Shown here in pieces: positions 16,782 to 26,946 of a DNA stretch of 64,000 nucleotides. The notes beneath the pieces are model-generated. The model did no database searches. It was not told the origin of the DNA and saw only the letters and a program-made list of their open reading frames with translations. The stretch is from Kiritimatiellota bacterium (lineage in GTDB: Bacteria > Verrucomicrobiota > Lentisphaeria > Oligosphaerales > JAADHN01). How positions within the stretch are numbered: position 1 is the stretch's first letter; each line of letters starts with the position of its first letter. Location of the stretch: NCBI GenBank assembly GCA_013151865.1, contig JAADHN010000138.1, positions 48,512-112,511 on the forward strand. Direction: 5' to 3'. The translations under genes and the position numbers were made by a program.

Positions 16782-19628
16782 ATGTGCAAGTCTCTCGCGG
16801 TGTTGTTTTGTTCTTTCCTGATCCTCGCGGGCAGCAACGTTTGGGGGGCGCAGTCTGCCTTGATTCTCTGTGATTTCGAAACACCGCAGGACGTGACCCA
16901 GTGGGAGTTCTCGAGCGGTACCCCCCGCGTTGTGTCGGAAGGGGTTGCCCATGGCCGACACGCTCTGGAAATCCGATTCGATCCTGCCGGTCGTTACCGC
17001 CCCGCCTACATGACGTGGCGCCGAGTCCGAAGGGACTGGTCGGAGTTCGATGCACTCGAGCTCGATGTCACCAATCCCGGCCGCGACCCTATGCCGGCCT
17101 ATGTCCTTATTGCAGACCAGGCCTGGATTGATAATGGGCGGACTTATTGGAACCGGCACAATGCCGGCCGCACCCTTCCACCGGGTCGGACGACTTGGAT
17201 CGTCCCGGTAAACGGACTCTACCGGGGCGAAGCGGGCAGCCGCAACAACGACCTCAAGAGCAACATCGATCCCCGCCGAATCGTCCGACTCGATTTCGGT
17301 TTCGGCAAGCGTGGGGGTTCGGGGCGAGTTCTCCTCGACCACCTGCGACTGGTAAGGGCGGGGCGTCCACCGGGCGTACTGGCATTCGACTTCGGTCCGC
17401 CGAGTCAGGCGGTCATGCCGGGCTGGATTCCCGTTTCGCATCTTACCCAGTACACCAAGAATCGCGGGTGGGGGTGGGGCCCCCGCGGGGGAACGCCGTG
17501 GGACGGCGCGGACCGCGACACCACCTTCGGCCCCATGCTGACCCGCGACTTCTGCGAAGCAGGAGGGTATGATTTCCATCTGGACCTTCCACCCGGAACA
17601 TATCGAGTAACAACAATCTACGAGAACAGTGGATACTGGGGCGGAGAACAAGCCCGTCAGACTGTGCGCCGCATCCGTGCAAACGGCGCCGTCGCTTGGC
17701 AGGAAAGTCGTCCCGACGGCCCGGCACACTCGCTTTATCGCTTCGAGAATGTCGAACCGGTCCACCGGGATGTGTGGGACACGTACATGAAGGCGGAATT
17801 GACTCGGCCGATTTCCCTTTCGGTTTCGGTTGGGACCTCCGGACTGACCCTGCGATTCGAAGCCGACCGTGCCTGGGGCAGTAAAGTCGCCGCGCTGGTG
17901 GTGCACGAGGCGGACGACACCCGAGCCGCTCGCTGGGTAAAGCAGCAAATGACGGCGCTTGCCGATGAGTTTCGCGGCGCCGCCGTCTGTCTGGACCGCC
18001 CCCCTGCGGACTTCGCACCCTCCGCCGCCTGGCAGGCCCTTGGCCTGACGGCCTGGAAAACTCGAATCGAAGCGGACGTTACACCCGACACGACCCCGAC
18101 CGACCCACTGGGACTGCCGCAGGAACTCACGCTGGACGCCACGGCAGTAAAGGGTGAATACGAACCGTTCTGTCTCGCCGTCCGTCCCCTGGACGACCTC
18201 GGCGTCTGCCGCCTAAGTTTGGACCAAGACGCGGGGCCGGTCCCCATACCGGCCCGAGTCTCTGTGGTGTATTACAACACCAGCCGGGGCTTCGGCAATA
18301 TTGCTTACCATGTACGGCCGCACACATTACGCGACCGTACGAGCGTCTTCCTCCCCGCCGGGGTCACCCGTGAATTGATCGTGACCGTCCATCCCGCCGC
18401 CGAGACGCCTGCGGGGGTCTATTCTTGGCGATTGACACTCAGCGGCGCAGACGGACGGCGGCTGTTGCGCGTCCCGCTCCGACTGAACTTGCGTCCCGTG
18501 GTCCTGAATCGCGACACGGACTTTCTCATGGGTTTCTACGGCCTCATGCCGCCGCCTTTGATCCCCGAAGCACAACGTTGGGCAGTACTCGAAAAGACCC
18601 TCGAAATGATCCGCGAGCACGGGATGAACGCCGTTTCCGGCGGTCCCAACTGGCGCCTCAAAGGCTGGCGTGACGGGAACCCCCTGATCGAATACGGCGA
18701 AATGGACCGCTTCTTCGCTCTCCTGCGGCGATACGGTTTCACGCGGCCGTTGAACGGGTACGGCGGCGCGCGCTTTCGGGGGCTGCATGATCGGTACGAA
18801 AAAGGACGGACGGGCCGGGCAGTGGAAAAACAGAGCGGGCTTGCGTACCCCGAAGCCCTTAGGCGCGCCTGGCAGGCGGTGAAGCGACATTCGTCGGAGA
18901 AGGAATGGCCCACCATTCTGTATGCCATGTGCGACGAGACCCGGGTTCGGGAGGTGGCCGAGCGGCAACTGGAGTTTATGAAAATGATGGAACGAGTCAG
19001 TGCGGCGTTTCCCGATACGGTCCGGACCAGTGGAAGTTACAGTGTCACCTTCAACCGCCGCCCGAGCGACCCATCCGACCTGCTCTACTGGCACCAACGT
19101 TTTTTCGAGCACTTGGACGTGAGCGCCCTCAATAACCATGACGCCTCGGTACTGCGCGAAGCACGCCGCCGGGACAAGGAAGTTCAGATCTACAACCAGG
19201 GACGCTCCCGGTACAGCTTCGGCTTGTACCAGTGGAGCGAATACCGCAAAGGGGTACGCGCCCGCTGGCAGTGGCACCTGAACATCCTGTACGGCTACCA
19301 GTTTTTCGACTTGGACGGGCGCGAGCCGGACACCGCCATGCTCTGCTACGGGCGCCGAGAGCTGTACCCGACGATCCACTTCGAGCGCTGCCGGGAAGGG
19401 GTCGAGGACTTCTACCTATTGGATCAGTTGGAGAAACTGACAGCGGCCAGCGAGAAAGCCGGACGAACCTCGCCCGCGGTCCGCTCGGCCCGCAAATGGC
19501 TGGATGCTTTGAACGCCAATGTCGGAGTGAATCGCCGTGAACCGCCTGCCGGCTACGATGCGTACCAGATGAAGCGGGAAATCATCGGTCGCATCGAAGC
19601 CGTTCAAAACGCCCCCACTCGCGACTGA
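16782..19628 (+). CDS. Secreted DUF4091/GH123-like glycosidase
   Basis: The 948-residue protein starts with a signal peptide (MCKSLAVLFCSFLILAGSNV). Residues 30-390 contain beta-sandwich modules, including a malectin-like segment (DFHLDLPPGTYRVTTIYEN). The C-terminal half from about 590 is a DUF4091 TIM barrel related to GH123. Its D718-E719 pair in YAMCDETRV fits the GH123 catalytic Asp-Glu pair, which cleaves beta-N-acetylgalactosaminides by substrate assistance. The end has the DUF4091 feature REGVEDFYLLDQL. AAGGAA lies nine bases before ATG 16782. It heads an operon with a sugar importer, so its products probably feed that importer. Exact specificity is inferred. Confidence 0.8.
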   Translation: MCKSLAVLFCSFLILAGSNVWGAQSALILCDFETPQDVTQWEFSSGTPRVVSEGVAHGRHALEIRFDPAGRYRPAYMTWRRVRRDWSEFDALELDVTNPGRDPMPAYVLIADQAWIDNGRTYWNRHNAGRTLPPGRTTWIVPVNGLYRGEAGSRNNDLKSNIDPRRIVRLDFGFGKRGGSGRVLLDHLRLVRAGRPPGVLAFDFGPPSQAVMPGWIPVSHLTQYTKNRGWGWGPRGGTPWDGADRDTTFGPMLTRDFCEAGGYDFHLDLPPGTYRVTTIYENSGYWGGEQARQTVRRIRANGAVAWQESRPDGPAHSLYRFENVEPVHRDVWDTYMKAELTRPISLSVSVGTSGLTLRFEADRAWGSKVAALVVHEADDTRAARWVKQQMTALADEFRGAAVCLDRPPADFAPSAAWQALGLTAWKTRIEADVTPDTTPTDPLGLPQELTLDATAVKGEYEPFCLAVRPLDDLGVCRLSLDQDAGPVPIPARVSVVYYNTSRGFGNIAYHVRPHTLRDRTSVFLPAGVTRELIVTVHPAAETPAGVYSWRLTLSGADGRRLLRVPLRLNLRPVVLNRDTDFLMGFYGLMPPPLIPEAQRWAVLEKTLEMIREHGMNAVSGGPNWRLKGWRDGNPLIEYGEMDRFFALLRRYGFTRPLNGYGGARFRGLHDRYEKGRTGRAVEKQSGLAYPEALRRAWQAVKRHSSEKEWPTILYAMCDETRVREVAERQLEFMKMMERVSAAFPDTVRTSGSYSVTFNRRPSDPSDLLYWHQRFFEHLDVSALNNHDASVLREARRRDKEVQIYNQGRSRYSFGLYQWSEYRKGVRARWQWHLNILYGYQFFDLDGREPDTAMLCYGRRELYPTIHFERCREGVEDFYLLDQLEKLTAASEKAGRTSPAVRSARKWLDALNANVGVNRREPPAGYDAYQMKREIIGRIEAVQNAPTRD

Positions 19629-19673
19629 CCGAGAACGCAACGTCCGGCAACGCCCGCTATGGAGGCCGTTTGA

Positions 19674-21251
19674 GTGGTCCTTCCTCGGAAAACCGACGCA
19701 GCGCGCACAGTGCTGCTGGGCCTGGGCGGCGCACTACTCGCCGGCCTGGTGGTGCTGCGTGCCGGAATGACCCACCGCTGGTTCGAGCGGGCGGCAGCTG
19801 CGGCGCGGGGTGAGGTCCGGCGTCCGGTCAGGCTTTGGGTGTGGGATTGGTGGAGCCCGGCCGGAAACGAGAATTACGGAGCCTACTTCCGTGCCGTGAA
19901 GAAGAGCTTCGAAGCCGAAAACCCGGACGTGGAAATTGTCTACCAGTTCGTTCCGTTTGGCTTCTATGTACAGAAGCTCTCCACGGCGATGGTGGGACGA
20001 CGCCCGCCGGACGTGTTCCAGGCGTCCGTCTACTGGGCGGAGGGTTTTTTCAATCGCGGTATGCTCCGGCCGTTGAACGATCTGCTCGTGGAGAACCGCG
20101 CTCGCCCGCCGGACGAACGTGTGACCGAGGAGGCATTCCTGCCTTCCGCCTGGCGACATAACCACACCGCGGACGGCCTGGTGTTCGGCGTACCCCAGAT
20201 CATCGATGCAAGTTGCCTGCTTTGGAACTTGGACATCCTCGAAAAAGCCGCTCGGGCGGACCCGGAAATACGGGACCTGTTCGTCCGCAAGACCGACGGA
20301 AGTCCCGACTACGCCCGCCTGCGTTTCGATGCGATACGCGACTGGGCCCACTTCCGGAGAATCGTCCGAAAGCTCACCCGCCGGGCCGCAAACGGCGGCC
20401 TCGAACAGGCCGGCTTCATCATTCAGGCGTACGGAGGCGGGGGCGGCCTCTTTTCTCCGTGGCTGGCGGCCAATGGCGGCCGGTATCAGGATGCGGCGGG
20501 TACCCGGGCCATGTTCGACAGTCCCAATGGCGTCCAGGCCATGGAATTCCTGGCCAAACTCTACTGGGAAGACGGGGTGTGTCCGAAGCTTCGGCGCCAA
20601 CTTTCGCTCACGGAGCAATTCGAGGAACGCCGGGTAGCCGTGATGCCGGCCGGCACATGGTCGGGAAAGGACATCATGCGTGACACCCAAGGCTGGCAAC
20701 ACCTTGCCATGACGGCTTTCCCGCCAGGCCCCATGGGACACGGGCAGAGTACGGTGTGTTGGGGCAATATGCTCGTCCTCGCCAAGACATGCCGGAATGT
20801 CGACGCCGCATGGCGATACATCCAGTTCGTGTGCGGCCTGCGGGGGAACATCCTGCGCTCGAAGTTTCTGGGATACAACGGGCCACGACTCGACTTTTAC
20901 GGCACGGACAGTTGGCGCAACGCCGTGGCGCGGCGTCCCTTTCTTTCGAATGTCAAACAAATCTGCCTCGTGGGCCGGAAGTTGCGGCACACGGAGATCA
21001 CCGCCGCCAATCACCAGGCAGACCCGATCTTCGAAACACTCTTGCTGAATTACCCCGAAATCAAGGCAGGCCGGGGACCGTTTCCGTCTGTAGAGGCCGG
21101 GCTTCACGAGGCGGCTCGGAACGTCTCGGCGGTCTATGCCCGCTACAACCGCCAAGTCGCACGGTGGCGGAAGACACAGCGCCTCGGCTTGCCGGGCGTC
21201 GCCTCCGCTTCGGCCGGCATTATCCCTTCAGCCCGGAAAACCATACCATGA
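19674..21251 (+). CDS. ABC transporter sugar-binding protein (family 1 solute-binding)
   Basis: The 525-residue protein has a hydrophobic N-terminal segment (VLLGLGGALLAGLVVLRAG) with no lipobox, so it may be membrane-anchored by an uncleaved helix. The mature part is a CUT1-type sugar-binding protein: LWVWDWWSPAGNENYG, a PDVEIVYQFVPFG strand, GRRPPDVFQAS, and a C-terminal lobe with AVMPAGTWSGKDI. It is larger than the usual 400-450 residues. GTG 19674 has GGAGG eight bases upstream, and the stop overlaps the first permease by ATGA. Together with the two permeases it forms an importer for oligosaccharides, likely those made by the preceding hydrolase. Confidence 0.87.
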   Translation: MVLPRKTDAARTVLLGLGGALLAGLVVLRAGMTHRWFERAAAAARGEVRRPVRLWVWDWWSPAGNENYGAYFRAVKKSFEAENPDVEIVYQFVPFGFYVQKLSTAMVGRRPPDVFQASVYWAEGFFNRGMLRPLNDLLVENRARPPDERVTEEAFLPSAWRHNHTADGLVFGVPQIIDASCLLWNLDILEKAARADPEIRDLFVRKTDGSPDYARLRFDAIRDWAHFRRIVRKLTRRAANGGLEQAGFIIQAYGGGGGLFSPWLAANGGRYQDAAGTRAMFDSPNGVQAMEFLAKLYWEDGVCPKLRRQLSLTEQFEERRVAVMPAGTWSGKDIMRDTQGWQHLAMTAFPPGPMGHGQSTVCWGNMLVLAKTCRNVDAAWRYIQFVCGLRGNILRSKFLGYNGPRLDFYGTDSWRNAVARRPFLSNVKQICLVGRKLRHTEITAANHQADPIFETLLLNYPEIKAGRGPFPSVEAGLHEAARNVSAVYARYNRQVARWRKTQRLGLPGVASASAGIIPSARKTIP

Positions 21252-22096
21252 ACCTTGCAAGGCTCCGACGGCGTCTGGTGCCCTACCTCTACATCGCTCC
21301 GGCTTTCCTGCTGATCGTGGTCTTCAGTCTCATCAGCATGGGGTTGAGTTTGTACGTGAGCTTCCACGACTACGATGCGGTGGCGGGAAACGCCGGGTTC
21401 GTGGGCCTGGCCAACTACCACCGGGCCCTGTTCAGTGCCGACAGTTACTTCTGGCTCGCTTTGAGGAACACCACGTTCTACGTGTTGATGGCGGTGGCCG
21501 GCGTGCTCCTCACGGCCCTGCCTTTGGCCTTGCTCTGCCGCAAGGCCAAACGTGGCCAGGCTGTCTTTCGCACGCTCTATTTCCTGCCGTCGATTACTCC
21601 CGGAGTTGTGCTCGCACTCGTCTTCTTCCACATCTTCGGCGTTTGGGGACAGCTCCTTGACAGCCGCCGCACGGCATTGCCTGCCCTCGCTCTGCTCGGC
21701 GTGTGGTCCGGTGCGGGATACAACATGCTGTTGTTCCTCGCCGGCTTGAGCGAAATCCCGCGCCATCTGTACGACGCGGCCAAGGTCGACGGCGCCAATG
21801 CCTGGCAACAGTTCAGGCACGTTACGCTCCCCATGCTTCGGAATACACTGATCTTTGTAACTGTTATGACGGTTATCGGTGCGTACCAAGTCTTCACGTC
21901 CGTTTACATCATGAGCCAGGGGGGACCGGAACGCAGTACGGAGGTGATCGCTTACACAATCTTCATCAACGCATTTGCCGTGGCGGGCCAGATGGGATAT
22001 GCCGCCGCCCTGGCCTGGCTCCTGTTCGCCGTGGTGTTCGTCTTCGTCCTCATCCAGATGCGTGCCGTCCGGTCTCGGAGGATCTACGATGAATAA
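21248..22096 (+). CDS. ABC sugar transporter permease, MalF/UgpA type
   Basis: The 282-residue inner-membrane protein has about six helices, starting LVPYLYIAPAFLLIVVFSLI, and the EAA loop EIPRHLYDAAKVDGANAWQQ that docks on the ATPase. This is the binding-protein-dependent transport permease fold of the CUT1 sugar family. The ATG at 21248 overlaps the preceding stop. The end overlaps the next permease by eight bases, which implies tight coupling. No ATPase gene follows, so a shared MsmK/MalK-like ATPase encoded elsewhere is expected. Confidence 0.9.
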   Translation: MNLARLRRRLVPYLYIAPAFLLIVVFSLISMGLSLYVSFHDYDAVAGNAGFVGLANYHRALFSADSYFWLALRNTTFYVLMAVAGVLLTALPLALLCRKAKRGQAVFRTLYFLPSITPGVVLALVFFHIFGVWGQLLDSRRTALPALALLGVWSGAGYNMLLFLAGLSEIPRHLYDAAKVDGANAWQQFRHVTLPMLRNTLIFVTVMTVIGAYQVFTSVYIMSQGGPERSTEVIAYTIFINAFAVAGQMGYAAALAWLLFAVVFVFVLIQMRAVRSRRIYDE

Positions 22097-22982
22097 GCCC
22101 GGGAAGTCGCGCCTGGCCTTTCTGATCATGCTGGCCGGTGCGGTGGTGATGGTCTACCCATATGCCTATATGGTCGGCAGTTCCTTCAAGACGCGGCGTG
22201 AGTTCGCCGCCAACAAGCGTTGTCTGGTTCCGCCTCGATACAGGTTGGGGGAACGGCTGAAACATTTCCGAGGAGAGCCCAGCGCCGTGGATACCGCCGG
22301 GGGGGATTGGCCGCTGTGGCGGAACTATGCCGACGCCGTCCGGTTCGGCCGGGTCGATCGCTTCCTGGCCAACAGCGCGATCTACGCTGTCATCATCACG
22401 TGTGCGCAGCTCTTTTTCAACATCCTGGCCGCATACGCCTTCGCGCGAATGGATTTCGCCGGGAGGAACTTCTTGTTCGGCGTACTGCTTTCGACCATGA
22501 TGGTTCCGCCTGCCGTGCTGCTGATTCCCCGTTTTCTGGTTCTCCGGCAGCTCGGCTTGATCGACACGGTTTGGGGCGTTTTGATTCCGGGGTTCGCCGG
22601 TGCCTTCGGCATCTTTCTGCTCCGCCAATTCTTCCTGAACATCCCCATCGAACTGGAACACGCGGCCCGAATCGACGGGTGCGGCAGCTGGGGAATCCTC
22701 TGGCATGTGATCGTGCCTCTCTCGAAGCCGGCCCTGATCACCCTGGGATTGTTTACCTTCATGGGGGCGTGGAACATGTTCGAATGGCCTCTGATCGTTT
22801 TGAGTAACCAGGACTACTACCCCCTCACGGTCGGTCTCAGCCTGTTCCGGTCCGAAACCCGAGCCGACTGGCCCCGGATTTTCGCTGCCAGCGTCATGGG
22901 CTCTTTTCCCTTGATCTTGTTGTTCCTGGCGGCCCAAAAACACCTTGTGGGGGGGATCAGTCTGAGCGGAATGAAAGGCTGA
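22089..22982 (+). CDS. ABC sugar transporter permease, MalG/UgpE type
   Basis: The 297-residue protein is the partner permease. It has six predicted helices, a first periplasmic segment with a long insert (residues 38-75), and the EAA loop NIPIELEHAARIDGCGSWGI followed by PLSKPAL. The start at 22089 lies inside the end of the upstream permease, so a coupled start is likely. The gene ends the transport operon; no ATPase is encoded before the convergent dinB gene. Confidence 0.9.
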   Translation: MNKPGKSRLAFLIMLAGAVVMVYPYAYMVGSSFKTRREFAANKRCLVPPRYRLGERLKHFRGEPSAVDTAGGDWPLWRNYADAVRFGRVDRFLANSAIYAVIITCAQLFFNILAAYAFARMDFAGRNFLFGVLLSTMMVPPAVLLIPRFLVLRQLGLIDTVWGVLIPGFAGAFGIFLLRQFFLNIPIELEHAARIDGCGSWGILWHVIVPLSKPALITLGLFTFMGAWNMFEWPLIVLSNQDYYPLTVGLSLFRSETRADWPRIFAASVMGSFPLILLFLAAQKHLVGGISLSGMKG

Positions 22983-23202
22983 AACTGCTGACCTGCCGGG
23001 ACCGGCGGCACGACGGGAAAAACGGCGCAAGAGTCTCGGAAGCCTTTTGCCTCCGTTGCGAACCACGCCGGCTCGTCTGCTTTTGCCGCACAGAGCAGAC
23101 GACGGATGAAGGCCAAGAACCTGTTGTCGCCCCGCTCGAAGCAAGCCAAAATCCGGTCGGACACGCCGTCTCCGCTGAATCGCTCGGAGCGACCCGAGCC
23201 AC

Positions 23203-24480
23203 TCAAAGCTCTCCGCTCTGCGGGCGACGGCGCCAGTCGCCCCGGCGCAGAATGTCGGGGCCGAATCGTTCGCGAAGTCGGTCCACGGCTCGATCGAGTC
23301 GAGCCTCGGTCTGCCGCGGGAGGCTGAGGTCCCCGGCCTCGAATAGAGAGGGCTGCATCCCGCGGTCTTCGTCCTCGAGCCCATGTACCCCGAACCCGAC
23401 GAGGCGCACGGCCTCCGACAACGGCGTCTTGTCCAGCAGTTCGAAGGCACATTGCAAAAGACGGCGATCACTATTGGTCGGTGCGTCGCCGAGGGCGGTT
23501 TGGCGGGTGAGCGTCCGAAAATCGGCATACCGAAGTTTGAGTTGCCCGGTCCGGGCCAGTTTTCCACTCGAACGCAGTCGCCGCCCGACTTTTTCAACCA
23601 ACTCGAGAAGCGTCTGGCGGACGCGCTCCGGGTCGCCGCAATCCACAGGGAACGTGGTCTCGTTGGAGATGCTCTTCTCCTCCCGGGCGGTCACGACGTT
23701 GCGGGAGTCCTCCCCTCTCGCCAAACGCTGAAGGTGCAGGCCCGCGGCCGGCCCCAGCCCCCGCACCAGACGGGCGACTTCGCACCGCTGCAACTGACCG
23801 ACGGTCCGGATTCCGAGTGCGGCAAGGCGCCGGGCAAGGGCGGGCCCGACCCCCCACAGTCGGGTAACTGGCAACGGCGCCAGGAATCTGCAGATCGCCT
23901 CCGGATCGACCGGGGCCACGGTAAGGCCGTCCGGCTTCTGCAGGTCGCCCGCCAATTTGGCCAGAAACTTGTTGGGGGCAACTCCCACGGAGGCGGTCAA
24001 TCCGGTCCGATCCCGAATCCGCTTCTTGATTCGGCGCGCCATCTCGATGGGACTCCGCCATCGGCCCTCGCTCCCCCGAACGTCGAGGAAAGCTTCGTCT
24101 ATGGAAACCTGCTCGATCACCGGCGTGAACGACCGGAGGATTTCCATGACCCGACGCGAGACCTCGCGATAGCGCTCCATTCGCACCGGCAGGAAGACCG
24201 CGTGCGGACAAAGCCGCCCCGCGGTCCGCGACGGCATGGCCGAATGCACGCCGAACCGACGCGCCTCGTAGGATGCCGTCGAGACCACGCCCCGCCGGTC
24301 CGGCGGAGCGCCGACGACGACCGGCTTTCCCAGCAGGTCCGGACGATCATGCTGCTCGATCGCCGCGTAAAAAGCATCCATGTCCACGTGGAGGATCGGA
24401 CGTTTTGCGAACTCCGCAATCGCCGTTTCGCGGCCGGAGACGGGGAATACTTCCGCCGCTTCACTCCGGGGTGTCGGCAT
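23203..24480 (-). CDS. dinB: DNA polymerase IV (Y-family translesion polymerase)
   Basis: This 425-residue protein is a complete DinB. Metal-binding acidic residues are D33 and D35 in HVDMDAFYA, and D128-E129 in VSIDEAFLD; the helix-hairpin-helix block [17 protein letters not shown] and the little-finger domain follow. DinB copies damaged templates and makes mutations during stress. The chosen ATG at 24480 has AGGA six bases upstream, inside the end of the macrodomain gene, so the two reading frames overlap by 20 bases. A longer frame lacks a start signal. The C-terminus has a QPSLFE segment similar to a beta-clamp binding motif (QxxLF). Confidence 0.93.
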   Translation of the reverse strand: MPTPRSEAAEVFPVSGRETAIAEFAKRPILHVDMDAFYAAIEQHDRPDLLGKPVVVGAPPDRRGVVSTASYEARRFGVHSAMPSRTAGRLCPHAVFLPVRMERYREVSRRVMEILRSFTPVIEQVSIDEAFLDVRGSEGRWRSPIEMARRIKKRIRDRTGLTASVGVAPNKFLAKLAGDLQKPDGLTVAPVDPEAICRFLAPLPVTRLWGVGPALARRLAALGIRTVGQLQRCEVARLVRGLGPAAGLHLQRLARGEDSRNVVTAREEKSISNETTFPVDCGDPERVRQTLLELVEKVGRRLRSSGKLARTGQLKLRYADFRTLTRQTALGDAPTNSDRRLLQCAFELLDKTPLSEAVRLVGFGVHGLEDEDRGMQPSLFEAGDLSLPRQTEARLDRAVDRLRERFGPDILRRGDWRRRPQSGEL

Positions 24481-24997
24481 CCTTTTTCCTGCGTTCTTTT
24501 TCCCGGCGGTACACATGGTAATCCCGTTCCCCGAAGAGCACGAACCGGACCTCTTCCAGTCGCCGGGCCGGATGGGCCTCGACGGCGTCGAAGGCAATGC
24601 GCACGGCTTTTTCGATGGGAAACCCGTAAACGCCGCAACTGACTGCGGGAAACGCGACGGATTTCAGGCCGTACTCTTCGGCCAACACCAGACTGTTGAC
24701 GTAGCATTGGTACAGCAACCGAGGTTCGCCCTGCCGGCCGCCGCGCCACACGGGCCCCACCGTGTGGATCACGAATCGGGCCGGCAACCGGCCCGCGCCC
24801 GTGATGACCGCTCGACCGGTCGGGCAACCGCCCAAGCGCTCGCGAATCTGCCGACATTCCTCGGCCAGCGCCGGGCCGGCGGCCCGGTGAATGGCGCCGT
24901 CAACACCGCCTCCGCCGTACAATCCCGAATTTGCGGCGTTCACGATTGCATCCACTTCCTGCCGAGTGAGGTCGCCGTGGACCAAGGTAATTCGCAT
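24461..24997 (-). CDS. Macrodomain protein (O-acetyl-ADP-ribose deacetylase type)
   Basis: The 178-residue protein is a single macrodomain: [20 protein letters not shown], then [16 protein letters not shown] (the ADP-ribose loop), HTVGPVW and [12 protein letters not shown]. Members of the YmdB/MacroD class hydrolyse O-acetyl-ADP-ribose or remove ADP-ribose from proteins or nucleic acids. The C-terminal tail is charged ([14 protein letters not shown]). ATG 24997 has GGGGAGGA about ten bases upstream. It lies 19 bases after the OleC-like gene and overlaps dinB, so macrodomain and polymerase are probably co-expressed, suggesting a link to DNA damage or ADP-ribosylation stress. Confidence 0.9.
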   Translation of the reverse strand: MRITLVHGDLTRQEVDAIVNAANSGLYGGGGVDGAIHRAAGPALAEECRQIRERLGGCPTGRAVITGAGRLPARFVIHTVGPVWRGGRQGEPRLLYQCYVNSLVLAEEYGLKSVAFPAVSCGVYGFPIEKAVRIAFDAVEAHPARRLEEVRFVLFGERDYHVYRREKERRKKDADTPE

Positions 24998-25016
24998 GGT
25001 CTTCGATCCTCCCCTC

Positions 25017-26726
25017 TCAACCGCGTCGGCTGTCGCCAGGCCGCCGAAACCGCCGGCGCCGGCGCACCCATTGCGCGATTTCCTCGCGCCGAATCTTGGC
25101 GTTGTGCCGAATGTCGACCGGAAAAGAGCGCATGAAATAGAACTCTTCGATGTCGGCGGTAATGGTGGATTCACGGGCCAGAGCGCGCAGTTCGATCTCG
25201 AATTCCCGGCGCGCCGTCCGTCCGTCGGGAAATGCACCGTGATTGGGTTCGATCACGACCACCGGGACTTGAGGGCCGAGCCCGTCACGCCCCACGCCAA
25301 CCAACGCGGAGCGGTATACCCTTGGATGGCGATTGATGAGCGTCTCGACGGGAATGGTGAACAGCGTCCCCCGGGGCGTTTCCACACGATGACTCTTGCG
25401 CCCGAAGTACCAGAGCCTCCCCGAGCCGTCGATACGCCCCACATCCCCCATGCGGTGCCAGATGTCCTCGCCGTCGTGGACCTTAGCCAGTCGCGTGGCC
25501 TCCGGCCGGTTCAGGTATCGGCGGGTGACGGTGGGGCCGCGCACGACGAATTCTCCGACTTCCCCCTGCGGGAGGACCAGGGAATCGTCCCAGTCGGGAA
25601 CGGCGGAGTCGAGGATGCGAATCACACGGACAGTAAACCCCGGCAGGGGGCGTCCCACACAGATTCCGCCTCCGGCCCGTGCGGTCTCGGCGGTTTCCGC
25701 CAGCATCTCGCGGCCGGTGAAGGACGCCACGGGCAAAGCTTCCGTGGCCCCGTACGGCGTATGGACTTCCCCGCCGGCCCCCAAGACGCGCCGCAGCATG
25801 ATCCGGTGCAATTCCTCCGGGACCGGCGCCCCGGCCATCAAAACCGTTTTGAGGCAAGGCAGACGGACCCCATTGTCCACACAGTAACGGCTGACGCGTC
25901 GCCAGAGCGTGGGGGATCCGAAGGAAAAGCTGGCGCCCTGATCGAGAATGGGGTCGACGATCCGCTCCGGGTCCACCGTCGCCGGCCGTGTGGGATCCAT
26001 ATCGGGAATGACGGCCGTCATTCCCAGCCCGATGCTGAAGAGCGCAAAGAGCGGAAAACAGGGCAGGTCAATCTGGTCCGGAGAGGCGCCATAGTGCTCG
26101 CGGATGAGTTCGAGCTGCGCCAGAAAAACGCCGTGCGTGTAGACGACCCCCTTGGCCGGACCGGTGCTGCCGGTGGTGAACAGGACGGCTGCCTCGTGGT
26201 CTGCCGCGGCGCGATGGACGGGGAACGGTCCCTGTGCCGGGACGGCGAGGTCCGACAGTCGCGGTGTGCCCGGCAACCGATGGCGCCCGAGAGTGATAAA
26301 ACGGCGTACGGCGGCAAACCGCCGGGGGTAAAGCCATCGAAGCAAATGGGCGCGGGGCACGCCCAGGAACAGGTCCGGGGACACCTCAGCCACACACCGG
26401 GTAAAACGACCCCAGCCCATCCCCGGATCGATCAAGACCGGAGAAGCCCCGGTTTTGAACAGGGCAAAAGTCAGGGCAATGAAATCCAGACCGGGACGCA
26501 CCATCAGCAGCGCCCTGCATCCCGGTTTGGCGCCTTGCCCGGCAAGTCCCCAAGCGTAGGCATCCGACAATTCGTTCAATTGCCGGAAGGTGAGTTGCTC
26601 GTAGAGCGTGCGTCCGGCCCCGTCCCGACCACGGGGATGAACCACGGCCCGTTTGTACGGGGTCCGAGAACTCGATTCGACCAACACTGTCGCAATGTTC
26701 AACGCATCGTCTCCACTCGAATCCAC
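25017..26726 (-). CDS. OleC-like fatty acid AMP-ligase (beta-lactone synthetase family)
   Basis: The 569-residue protein is an adenylate-forming enzyme with [18 protein letters not shown] (A3), [14 protein letters not shown] (A5) and [20 protein letters not shown] (A7-A8). The blocks [15 protein letters not shown] and [11 protein letters not shown] are diagnostic of OleC, which uses ATP to turn a beta-hydroxy acid into a beta-lactone in long-chain olefin synthesis. The other ole genes (oleA thiolase, oleB hydrolase, oleD reductase) are not in the window. GTG 26726 has GAGGGG five bases upstream. It is followed by the macrodomain gene and preceded by a glycosyltransferase. The OleC family is clear; its product here is not. 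Confidence 0.85.
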   Translation of the reverse strand: MDSSGDDALNIATVLVESSSRTPYKRAVVHPRGRDGAGRTLYEQLTFRQLNELSDAYAWGLAGQGAKPGCRALLMVRPGLDFIALTFALFKTGASPVLIDPGMGWGRFTRCVAEVSPDLFLGVPRAHLLRWLYPRRFAAVRRFITLGRHRLPGTPRLSDLAVPAQGPFPVHRAAADHEAAVLFTTGSTGPAKGVVYTHGVFLAQLELIREHYGASPDQIDLPCFPLFALFSIGLGMTAVIPDMDPTRPATVDPERIVDPILDQGASFSFGSPTLWRRVSRYCVDNGVRLPCLKTVLMAGAPVPEELHRIMLRRVLGAGGEVHTPYGATEALPVASFTGREMLAETAETARAGGGICVGRPLPGFTVRVIRILDSAVPDWDDSLVLPQGEVGEFVVRGPTVTRRYLNRPEATRLAKVHDGEDIWHRMGDVGRIDGSGRLWYFGRKSHRVETPRGTLFTIPVETLINRHPRVYRSALVGVGRDGLGPQVPVVVIEPNHGAFPDGRTARREFEIELRALARESTITADIEEFYFMRSFPVDIRHNAKIRREEIAQWVRRRRRFRRPGDSRRG

Positions 26727-26946
26727 CGCGGCCCCTCAACCTGGGCCGTCTCTGTCCCACGACAGTCGACGACGCCCCGAGTCGTGCTCGTCGGTCGCCG
26801 TTTTCCGCCGGCGTCCAAGCCGGGGTACTCTCGAATCGACGGAGCACGCACGCTTCGCAGCGGAAAGCACGGGGGGAGCACTCGCTGCACAGCTTTTGGG
26901 TTCTCGCCACGAAGGCCGCCGGAACGCACAGGAGCACTTGTTCGCC

